Shown here: positions 8,182 to 16,500 of the stretch, piece after piece | How positions within the stretch are numbered: position 1 is the stretch's first letter | Layout: each line of letters starts with the position of its first letter | NCBI GenBank assembly: GCA_026932145.1 | Contig: JAIXKT010000054.1 | Span: 124,001-188,000 of the forward strand | Source: Bacteroidia bacterium | GTDB lineage: Bacteria > Bacteroidota > Bacteroidia > J057 > JAIXKT01 | Length of the DNA stretch: 64,000 nucleotides | Direction of reading: 5' to 3' | Notes under the pieces: generated by a model | Databases searched by the model: none | Seen by the model: only the letters and a program-made list of their open reading frames with translations | What the model was told of the DNA's origin: nothing | Program-made: the position numbers and the translations under genes

Positions 8182-9705
8182 TTACAGTGAATCAGCTATT
8201 TCAATAAGTTCAGTGGCATATTTACGAAAATTGGCGAGTCTGGGGATTTTGTTTTGGCCGCCTAATTTGTTTCGTCTGCGCATCCATTCGTAAAAAATAC
8301 CGTTGGGCATCACCCTAACCTGTGGAGGTGTCATGGCTAAGTTGAGGGAGCGTTTCGCATCATAATCTGAGTTTAACTGCCGAAGTGTTGTATCTAATTG
8401 ATCCACAAATACGTCCATATTATCCGGTAATATTTCAAATTCGATGAGCCATTCGTGGCAGCCGCGCGTTTCTTGTTGCAGATAAATGGGGGCAACCGTG
8501 TATTCCAGCACACGTGCACCGGTCTTTTGGCAAGCTACTGCAACCGCTTTTTCGGCATTATCAATCATTAATTCTTCTCCGAAAGCGTTGATAAACAGCT
8601 TAGTACGCCCTGAAATCTCGATTTTGTAGGGACTTAGATTAGTAAAACGGATGGTATCTCCAATTTGATAACGCCACAAACCTCCGTTAGTAGATATTAC
8701 CAAGCTATAATTTTCGTTTAGACGAACGTCAGCTAAGGGAATGGCTTTAGGGTCTGTATTTTCCAATTCTGATGTGGGGATAAATTCGTAAAAAATGCCA
8801 TAATCCGTTAAAAGTAACATCCCCGGTTCGTCCGGGTTATATTGAAACGCAAAAAAACCTTCTGAGGCATTATAGGTTTCAAAATAAGTCATTGACGGAT
8901 TGGGGATAAACTGCTGAAAAGGAATACGATAGGGTTCAAAGTTTACAGCTCCATGAAAAAAGACCTCTAAATTTGGCCAAATTTGGTTAAGGTTTTCTAA
9001 GTGATTATCAGTAAGTAACTTTTTGATTAAGACGACAATCCAAGTGGGAACTCCGTATATGGAAGTAACGTTTTCCTGCGCAACCTGTTTTAGCGTTAGG
9101 TTCAGTTTTTGGTCCCAATCTGCTAATAAAGAAACGGATTTATCGGGAGTACGGAACCAACTGTAAAAGGATGACATATTTTCTATCAAGGCGGCAGATA
9201 GGTCTCCCACTCGGATTCCTGCATTTAGCTGGCTGCATTGGTGGCTTCCGCCAATAACCAGCCCCTTTCCGGTAAATAGCTTAGAATTTGGCCGAAAATG
9301 AAGGTAGCTTGCAACCATATCTTGCCCGGCAGTGTAATGGCATTCAAATAATGATTCTTCGGTAAGTGGTATGTATTTAGACCGGTCGTTGGTTGTGCCG
9401 GATGATTTTGCGAACCAAGCCGGTAATCCCGGCCATAAGCAGTCCGGCTCACCACGCAGCACTCGCTCTATGTATGGAAAAAACGTTTCGTAGGTACATA
9501 AAGGTACCCGTCTGGCAAAATCTTCATAGCTCCGAATTTCTTTAAAGTTATATTCTCGGCCATAGGCAGTATGAGATGCCCGCGTAAGCAATTGAATAAA
9601 AACATTTTGCTGACAATCTAAGGCAAAATTTAACTGCTTCTCTATACGAGAATAGCGTATTTTCAGCCAACTATCTGCAAGATAATGAATCGCTTGTAGA
9701 AGCAT
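8182..9705 (-). CDS. GH3-like acyl-adenylate-forming protein
   Basis: 507 residues, full length for the bacterial GH3 family. The ATP-binding motif appears as FAKSSGTTNDRSKYIPLT; later motifs include YNASEGFFAFQ and the GGLWRYQIGDTIRF block before the C-terminal domain. Plant GH3 proteins conjugate amino acids to acyl acids such as auxin; the bacterial substrate is unknown. It is the first gene of an operon with the DUF4159 gene and ispE and has its own promoter candidate immediately upstream. Confidence 0.88.
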   Translation of the reverse strand: MLLQAIHYLADSWLKIRYSRIEKQLNFALDCQQNVFIQLLTRASHTAYGREYNFKEIRSYEDFARRVPLCTYETFFPYIERVLRGEPDCLWPGLPAWFAKSSGTTNDRSKYIPLTEESLFECHYTAGQDMVASYLHFRPNSKLFTGKGLVIGGSHQCSQLNAGIRVGDLSAALIENMSSFYSWFRTPDKSVSLLADWDQKLNLTLKQVAQENVTSIYGVPTWIVVLIKKLLTDNHLENLNQIWPNLEVFFHGAVNFEPYRIPFQQFIPNPSMTYFETYNASEGFFAFQYNPDEPGMLLLTDYGIFYEFIPTSELENTDPKAIPLADVRLNENYSLVISTNGGLWRYQIGDTIRFTNLSPYKIEISGRTKLFINAFGEELMIDNAEKAVAVACQKTGARVLEYTVAPIYLQQETRGCHEWLIEFEILPDNMDVFVDQLDTTLRQLNSDYDAKRSLNLAMTPPQVRVMPNGIFYEWMRRRNKLGGQNKIPRLANFRKYATELIEIADSL

Positions 9706-9711
9706 TGCCTA

Positions 9712-9719
9712 CAAAGTTA
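9712..9719 (-). promoter_or_regulatory. Candidate -7 element TAACTTTG for the GH3-like operon
   Basis: On the minus strand this reads TAACTTTG, an exact TAnnTTTG match. Only 6 nt separate it from the ATG at 9705, so the predicted transcript would have a leader of about 0-3 nt. Confidence 0.5.
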
Positions 9720-9762
9720 CATTACGATTTGTAAATAAAGAAATGATAGGGAAAAATATGTT

Positions 9763-11130
9763 TCAAAAAAACGAAGCATTTCCTAAGTAAGTGTCTGGTT
9801 TTATTTGCAAAAGCTCTTCTTTGACAGATTCAGAAACAGGGAGTTGGCTTAAAAAATCATGTAACTGTTCGTAACTTGGCTTATCATTAGTTCGGGTAAG
9901 TTCTTTTAGGAGTTCGTAAGGATTTTGAAATCCTTCTCGCCGTAAGATAGTTTGGATAGCTTCTGAAATAACAAACCAATTTTCGGATAAATCTTTTTGT
10001 ATTACGGATTGGTTGGGTCTAATTTTGCTTAATCCGATTTTTAAGGAAGAGAAAGCAACTAAGGTGTGCCCGAAGGGTACTCCGAGATTACGTAGCACGG
10101 TAGAGTCTGTAAGGTCTCGTTGCAAGCGGGAAACAGGTAATTTGCTGCTTAGAAACTCAAAAATAGCATTTGCAAAGCCAAGATTTCCTTCTGCATTTTC
10201 AAAGTCAATGGGATTTACTTTGTGTGGCATCGCACTTGAACCAACTTCACCGGGTAAAATCTTTTGGCTTAGATAGTTCATGGAAATATATTGCCAACAA
10301 TCTCTGGAAAAATCTATTAGAATATTGTTGATTCGTTTCAGTGAGTCAAAAATAGCAGCAAGTCCGTCGTAAGGTTCTATTTGTGTGGTTGGGTAGGTTC
10401 TGGATAAGCCAAGTGTATTTTCTACAAAATTTTGGGCAAATTGATGCCAGTCTATATCTGGAAAAGCTATAAAATGAGCATTTAAACTTCCGGTAGCTCC
10501 TCCAAATTTAGCCGGAAATGGTAGTTTTTTTAGAATATCTAATTCACGAGTAACCCGAAAATAGAATACTGCAAATTCTTTTCCCAATGTGGTGGGGGTA
10601 GCGGGCTGCCCGTGCGTGTGTGCAAGCATCGGTAAAAAACGAAATTTCTCCATAATATCCTGAATATCTACCAATAAACTTCCCAATAAAGGATAGTAAA
10701 CCTCTTGTAAACAATATTTTAGGCTTAATGGAATAGCGGTATTGTTGATGTCCTGTGAGGTTAAGCCAAAATGAACAAGCTCTATGATTGCGGTGCAGTC
10801 GTATCGGTTATGGCTTCCCCATTCTGTGATTTTCTTTCGTAAAAAATATTCAATAGCTTTAACATCATGGTTTAGCTTTTTCTCGATGTGCTTGACTTCT
10901 AATAAATCACTATCTGTGGTTTCTTCTTTTAGTTTATGCAAAACAGCACGAAGTTCTAAGGGGAGTTGTGGGATTTTTGGATGTTGTATTTTTGTAAGTT
11001 CTTCTAAATAAAGAAGTTCTATGTTAATACGATAGTGAATAAGGGCAGCTTCGGAAAAATACTTTCTTAGTTGGTTCGTTTTGTGGTAGTATCTGCCATC
11101 TAAGGGAGAAATCGCTGAAAGTTCTTGCAT
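9763..11130 (-). CDS. purB: Adenylosuccinate lyase
   Basis: 455 residues from the ATG at 11130; a TTG seven codons upstream is less likely because MQELSAISPLDGRYY is the usual N-terminus. The enzyme cleaves SAICAR and adenylosuccinate in purine synthesis. The fumarase-superfamily signature GSSAMPHKVNPIDFENAEGN is intact, as are HTHGQPATPTT (general acid/base region) and FGLTSQDINNTA. A hairpin terminator of phaC lies just upstream, so purB is probably transcribed separately. Confidence 0.96.
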   Translation of the reverse strand: MQELSAISPLDGRYYHKTNQLRKYFSEAALIHYRINIELLYLEELTKIQHPKIPQLPLELRAVLHKLKEETTDSDLLEVKHIEKKLNHDVKAIEYFLRKKITEWGSHNRYDCTAIIELVHFGLTSQDINNTAIPLSLKYCLQEVYYPLLGSLLVDIQDIMEKFRFLPMLAHTHGQPATPTTLGKEFAVFYFRVTRELDILKKLPFPAKFGGATGSLNAHFIAFPDIDWHQFAQNFVENTLGLSRTYPTTQIEPYDGLAAIFDSLKRINNILIDFSRDCWQYISMNYLSQKILPGEVGSSAMPHKVNPIDFENAEGNLGFANAIFEFLSSKLPVSRLQRDLTDSTVLRNLGVPFGHTLVAFSSLKIGLSKIRPNQSVIQKDLSENWFVISEAIQTILRREGFQNPYELLKELTRTNDKPSYEQLHDFLSQLPVSESVKEELLQIKPDTYLGNASFF

Positions 11131-11149
11131 AGTATTATAGCTAAATAAC

Positions 11150-11175
11150 AAAACCCCGATTTTATCGGGGTTTTG
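11150..11175 (-). terminator. Rho-independent terminator after phaC
   Basis: An 11-bp perfect stem (AAAACCCCGAT paired with ATCGGGGTTTT) with a loop of only about 4 nt, followed on the minus strand by a T-rich stretch. It lies 20 nt past the phaC stop codon and before purB. Confidence 0.8.
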
Positions 11176-11195
11176 GGTCTCGATAATTAAATAGG

Positions 11196-12944
11196 TTAAA
11201 TAGTTTCCTTAACGTATTTGCCGGGGGCAGGTTCTATTTCTGGATGATTTTCGTTACCTAATTCTTTTCTTGCGGGGATTGTTTTTCCGCCGTAGTTTTT
11301 TAGCCATTCAATCCAATGTTTCCACCATGAGCCGGGTACGGATTCTGCGGTTTCAAGCCAAGAATCTGAATTTTGTTGAATGCCGTTAGGGTTCTTCCAG
11401 AAGTTTCGTTTGTTTTTAGAAGCTGGATTTACGATTCCTGCAATATGGCCGCTTGCGCCTAAAACAAATTCCATAGGCCCGGAAAATAATTGAGCACCTT
11501 TATAAACGGTTCTCCAGGGGGCAATATGGTCTTCTTTGGTGGCTATCATGTAGGTTGGCGTATCTATTTTGCGTAAATTTATTTTGGTATCGCACATAGT
11601 TAAGCAATCCGGCTTCACTAAGTTGTTTTCCAAATACATATTTCGCAGGTAATAATTATACATTTTTCCGGGTAAGTTGGTAGGGTCTCCGTTCCAATAT
11701 AATAAATCAAAAGGTGGTGGATTTTCACCTTTTAAGTAATTGGTAACTACATAGTTCCAAACAAGATCATTGGCTCTAAGAGAGGCAAAAGCAGATGCTA
11801 ATTCATTTCCGGAAAGCACACCGTTATCGGGTATTTTGTGTTCCCGTTGTTTTACTTGCTGTTCATCTACAAAAACGGATATTTCTCCGGTATCGCTGAA
11901 GTCAAGCATTGTAGCTAAAAAGGTTGCAGATTGAATTGGCTTGGCCCGTTTGGTTGCCTGAATAGCCAACGCACACCCTAAGGCTGTGCCACCGATACAA
12001 AAACCTAATGCGTTTACTTTACTACTTTTGCAGATACTTTTTGCTACTTCGGTAGCTTTAAGAACCCCTTCGCTAACGTAATCATCCCAAGAAATAGGAG
12101 TTTCGTTAGGCTTAGGGTTTTTCCAAGAAACCATAAACACCGTAAATCCTTGCTCCACAATAAACTTAGCAAAAGAATTTTCCGGACTTAAATCCAGAAT
12201 ATAAAACTTATTGATAAACGGAGGAACAATAATTAACGGAGTATCATATACATTTTCAGTAGTTGGCTTGTACTGAATAAGTTGTATCAAATCATTTTCA
12301 AAAACAACAGATCCGGGAGTAACGGCGATATTTTCTCCGATTTTGAAATAAGAGTCGTCAGTCATGCTGATACGCCCTTTTTTCATATCTTCCAGCATAT
12401 TTTGGAAGCCATCAACTAAACTTTTTCCTTTGGTTTGCATAGCTAAGTTCAGCACCTCAGGGTTTGTCATAAAGTAGTTTGTAGGCGAAATTGCATCAAT
12501 ATATTGACGAAAAGCATAATTCAACTGCTGTTTGTACTTTTGAGAAGTCGGAAAAGACTCTAAGATCTCAAGCATCCATTGGGAGGTAAGCAGGTATGAT
12601 TGCTTGATAAAGTCAAATATGGGGTTTTCTTCCCACTCTGGGGCATTAAAACGCTTATCGCTTTTTTCGGGTGCAATAACCGGAGAAACTGTCGTTCCCA
12701 TAGCTTTTCCCCAAAAATTGGCCAACAAACTCGTTTGCATTTGCACAAATTTAGTTTGTAGCTCCACCCACTTAGCCGGATCTTTTAAAATAGAAGAAAT
12801 CAACTCTTGATAAGCTACCGATACCTCTTTTTGGTAGGCAGAACCAAAGTTAAGCGTGAAATATTCTATCCATTGACGATTTTGCTCCGAAAAATTTTCT
12901 AAAATCTGAGTATAATCAAAAGGAGTATTTACTTGCTGACTCAT
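11196..12944 (-). CDS. phaC: Poly(3-hydroxyalkanoate) synthase, PhaC class I-like
   Basis: 582 residues from the ATG at 12944 (MSQQVNTPFDY); a longer frame begins 15 codons upstream without an ATG. It polymerises (R)-3-hydroxyacyl-CoA into storage polyester on the granule surface. The lipase-like box GFCIGG places the catalytic cysteine at 316; the partner Asp (KEDHIAPW) and His (GASGHIAG) follow in the alpha/beta-hydrolase core, and a ~200-residue N-terminal domain is present, as in one-subunit class I enzymes. No phaA, phaB, phasin or phaR was recognised beside it. Confidence 0.9.
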   Translation of the reverse strand: MSQQVNTPFDYTQILENFSEQNRQWIEYFTLNFGSAYQKEVSVAYQELISSILKDPAKWVELQTKFVQMQTSLLANFWGKAMGTTVSPVIAPEKSDKRFNAPEWEENPIFDFIKQSYLLTSQWMLEILESFPTSQKYKQQLNYAFRQYIDAISPTNYFMTNPEVLNLAMQTKGKSLVDGFQNMLEDMKKGRISMTDDSYFKIGENIAVTPGSVVFENDLIQLIQYKPTTENVYDTPLIIVPPFINKFYILDLSPENSFAKFIVEQGFTVFMVSWKNPKPNETPISWDDYVSEGVLKATEVAKSICKSSKVNALGFCIGGTALGCALAIQATKRAKPIQSATFLATMLDFSDTGEISVFVDEQQVKQREHKIPDNGVLSGNELASAFASLRANDLVWNYVVTNYLKGENPPPFDLLYWNGDPTNLPGKMYNYYLRNMYLENNLVKPDCLTMCDTKINLRKIDTPTYMIATKEDHIAPWRTVYKGAQLFSGPMEFVLGASGHIAGIVNPASKNKRNFWKNPNGIQQNSDSWLETAESVPGSWWKHWIEWLKNYGGKTIPARKELGNENHPEIEPAPGKYVKETI

Positions 12945-12956
12945 AAAATTAAGGCG

Positions 12957-12964
12957 CAAAATTA
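12957..12964 (-). promoter_or_regulatory. Candidate -7 element TAATTTTG for phaC
   Basis: Exact TAnnTTTG match on the minus strand, 12 nt before the ATG at 12944. A TTTG lies 16 nt further upstream (12981-12984), slightly close for a -33 element. Confidence 0.5.
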
Positions 12965-13208
12965 GGATTTTTTCACTTGACAAAAACACAAGAACTTGAT
13001 TAAAAACAAATTTCTATTATAACGAGAGGAAGTTTCTTCTCCAAAGTTTGAAATATATGCCAATAAAAAAATACCGAACTGGAGCTATAAAATAAATTAT
13101 TGAGATACCTTTCATTAAATTTGAAGATTAGTTTTCACTGAATTTTTATTGGTGAAAAAATCTACTAATTCTATTTTAAACTATTTAATTTCAATAATTT
13201 AACTAAAA

Positions 13209-13511
13209 ATGGAAGAAGCATATTCAGGTGATATTAACGAAAATATCGAAAATGATATTTACTCTTTGTGGTTAAACGTATATTCAAAAGATGATTATGA
13301 CGAATTTAAAATCAGCGACTTAGCCAAACGATTTAACGTTCCTATAAGGAAAATTATTGAGGTGGTTAAAGATGATCTTAAAACGGATTACTTAAAAATA
13401 CTTTCAACAGATGAACTTAGGAAATTGTATGCTACACTAAAATTGTATGAAGAATCTGCCGGAAATAAACTACAAATGGAAGTAATCAGAAGTATAATAA
13501 ACGACCGCTAA
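13209..13511 (+). CDS. Small protein of unknown function
   Basis: 100 residues, acidic at the N-terminus (MEEAYSGDINENIENDIYS), then largely helical by composition. ISDLAKRFNVPIRKIIEVV looks like a helix-turn-helix, which hints at nucleic-acid binding but is not proof. It is transcribed divergently from phaC across a 264-nt A/T-rich gap in which no TAnnTTTG element was found next to the start, and it ends 15 nt before a long perfect palindrome. Not recognised as a known family. Confidence 0.6.
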   Translation: MEEAYSGDINENIENDIYSLWLNVYSKDDYDEFKISDLAKRFNVPIRKIIEVVKDDLKTDYLKILSTDELRKLYATLKLYEESAGNKLQMEVIRSIINDR

Positions 13512-13526
13512 AAACTTTTCAGAAGA

Positions 13527-13580
13527 CTACTAAATGCAGAGAGGCTGCCCAAATTTGGGCAGCCTCTCTGCATTTAGTAG
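13527..13580. terminator. Perfect 54-bp palindrome between convergent genes
   Basis: Two exactly complementary 27-nt arms meet at AAATTT with no spacer. The palindrome separates the stop codons of the small gene (13511) and the giant T9SS protein gene (13590). As RNA it would form a very stable hairpin from either strand and probably ends both transcripts. No strong T-run follows on either side, so the bidirectional terminator role is inferred. Confidence 0.65.
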
Positions 13581-13589
13581 TTAGGCTAA

Positions 13590-16500
13590 TTAGTTCAGCA
13601 TTAACTTAGTAACTATTCGTTTATTAGGGGCTACTAACTCCAGAAGATACAAACCACGCGGTAGGCTGTTAAGTGATAGCTGTGTTTTATGGCTTTGGCT
13701 TTTAGGTAATTTTTCATAAAACATTTCGCGTCCAGTTAAATCACGAATTATCACAGTTGCTTCTGTTGGGTAGCTCCAGTCTGCCTCGATAACCACAAAG
13801 TCTGATGCTGGATTTGGATACAAACGAAGCTTCGCTTCCAAGTTATCAGCAATATTAACCGGCTGGTTAACAACTACTATGGTTTTGGTAATCGTATCAG
13901 AACAGGTGTTTTTAGTTACAACTAAGCGGGTGGTATAGGTTCCGGTGAAAATATAAGTATGGGTAGGATTTTGGTTTGTAGAGCCGGGGCGGTTATCGCC
14001 AAATGACCACTGCCAAGAATCTGCTAAAGGAATTGAAGCATCAGCAAATTGTGCCGGCATATTCACATAAACAGTATCCGGTGCTGAAATACCTGCATAA
14101 ATCGGGTCGTTAATGGTAACATTGACAGTATCTAAGCTAATACAACCAAGAGTATTGCTTGCTTGAACAAAATAACGCCCGCTTCTGGTAACTACGAGTT
14201 GGTTACCGGTATGCCCGTTTGACCACAAATAGTTTGTAGCTAAGTTACCTGCATCTAAGGTTACGGTAGGTTCACAAACAACAATATCTGGCCCAAGTTC
14301 TACCAACGGCACTGAGTTTACGCCCACAAGGATAGTATCAGAAGAGGAACAGCCTAATGGATTGGTAACTGTAACAAAATAGATGCCCGGATTAGTTACG
14401 CGAATTGTAGGGCTATTTGCGCCAGTTGACCAGCTATAGGTATTATTACCGGGGAAAGTTGCATTTAAAGTAACATCTATAGAGCTACTGCAACCGACTA
14501 TATCAGGGCCTAAATTAATGATTGGAGCAGGATAGGTCGTTAGTACGATGGTGTCCCTTTGGGTGCAGCCAGCTGGAGTTATTACTTCAACCGAATAAGT
14601 GCCTGAGGCAGTTACTATTTGTGCCTGAGTAGTAACACCGTTACTCCAGATATAAGTAGAATTTTCAACGTTTCCACCGGCATTTAAGAGCATATATCCA
14701 CCGGCGCAGAATGAAGTGTCGGCACCTAACGGAATAACCGGAATCGGCTCCCATTTAACCAAAACAGTATCTTTGATGATGCAGCCAAAGCTATTTTGGA
14801 CAGCCAAAATATAGCTTCCTGAATCTGATACCGTAATATTTGGGGTTGTTTGACTTGTTGACCAAAGATAGGTTACTCCGGGGCTTTGTAAGGCATTCAG
14901 TGAAACTTGTGTGCCCGGGCACACCGTAGTGTCTTTTCCTGCATCAGCAACGGGTGCTGATACTGTAATCATAACTGTATCAGCAGCTTCAAAACCGTCA
15001 GAATCAGTTACTTTTACAGTATATCTGCCACTTATTTTGGGGATAACAGTTGGGGTTGTATCTCCGGTTGACCATTTGTAGCGAGCGAATGTACCCGCAT
15101 TTAGCGTATAACCGGCGCCTTTACAAATGGTGGTATCAGCACCTAAGTTTACTTTGGGGCGTTCTTTTACTACAAAATCATCAAAGGCAATACCATCATA
15201 GTTAATTGAGGCATCTGAAGAAAATGCTATTCTAAACTTAACCGAAGATTGACCAATTAGGCTTGTGAGTTGGTTTCTGGCAAATACCCAGCGTCCACTG
15301 GAGCTTCCTGCGGCAATACTACCTGTCCAGCCAACTTTTGGGGAAGTAGTTTGGTTGCCGGGGTTGGAGTTGATACTATTTCCGTTATACCAGTTGCCGG
15401 GATCTCCAAATGCTCCTATTAATTTCCATGTAGCGCCATTATTGGTAGTAGCTTGCAAAACGGCTCCGTCCCAACCAAACTCTGCATCCCAGAATACTTT
15501 TAGCCCTACTACCGGATCTACTAACGAAGATAAGTCAAAACAAGGGCTAATTACATAGCTTTGCTCACTACCATTGTAACTACCTGTTCCAACACCACCT
15601 GTTACCCAGCAGAAATAACCGCTTCCGGCACCCATAATACTCGTTTTTTGTGGAGTTCCATAGGCCCAAGAGCTATTTGTTCCGCCAGACGACCAGCCTC
15701 CAAAGCCGATCTCGAAGTCTTCTTTGTAGGGATACGTTTTAACGGTTAGGCCAGATTGAACGGGGTCAGCAATTAAGGTATCATTAAACCGGTCTTGGTC
15801 AGAGCCCAACGCTGTAAATATTTTGAAGAAGTAATAATTAGGTGTAGATAAGTTTGCGCAGTTAGCGGTGCTGAATGTATAATCCACAGTTTGGCCGGGG
15901 TTTATCGTTAAAGAACCTACGTTTTCTGTAACAAAAGCTCCGCTTCCTATTTGATAGCCTACATTAAAGCCCGAAGCAGGATTTGTTCCTGTATTTAGTA
16001 TTTTTATTTTTACTTGTTCGCAACTTGTAAGTGCGCAAGGAGAAGATATTGGTGTTAGTAGCTGTAAAACGGCTAAATCATTGGAAAAGATACTTTTTTC
16101 ATCTGCACCTATATCCGGTGTAGTAGCGTTACGGGTTTGTCCGTCAATATCTGTTGTAATTCCGGCGATGGGAGTACCTGAATTATCTAACTGGGAGCCG
16201 TAAAAGTGTAGGTTTCGGTTAGAATAATAATTTGGGTTTCCTATTTTTGAATTTGCATTTTGGCCTGCAAAAGCACCTTGTATTGCCGCTAATGTATTGT
16301 AATTCAGGCCGGCAAAACGAGCGAAAGTGCTGCCGGGACTAGCGTAAAAGTTATTGTAGTTCATGGTGGTTATTCCGCTAGTAGCCGAAGCATCAAAAGC
16401 AACTCCTCCAAAACCACCATTGTAAACAAAACTATTGTTCACAATATTTAACGTTAAGCAGCCGGAAAGAACGGCTATTCCTCGTCCATTGGAAGAGTTA

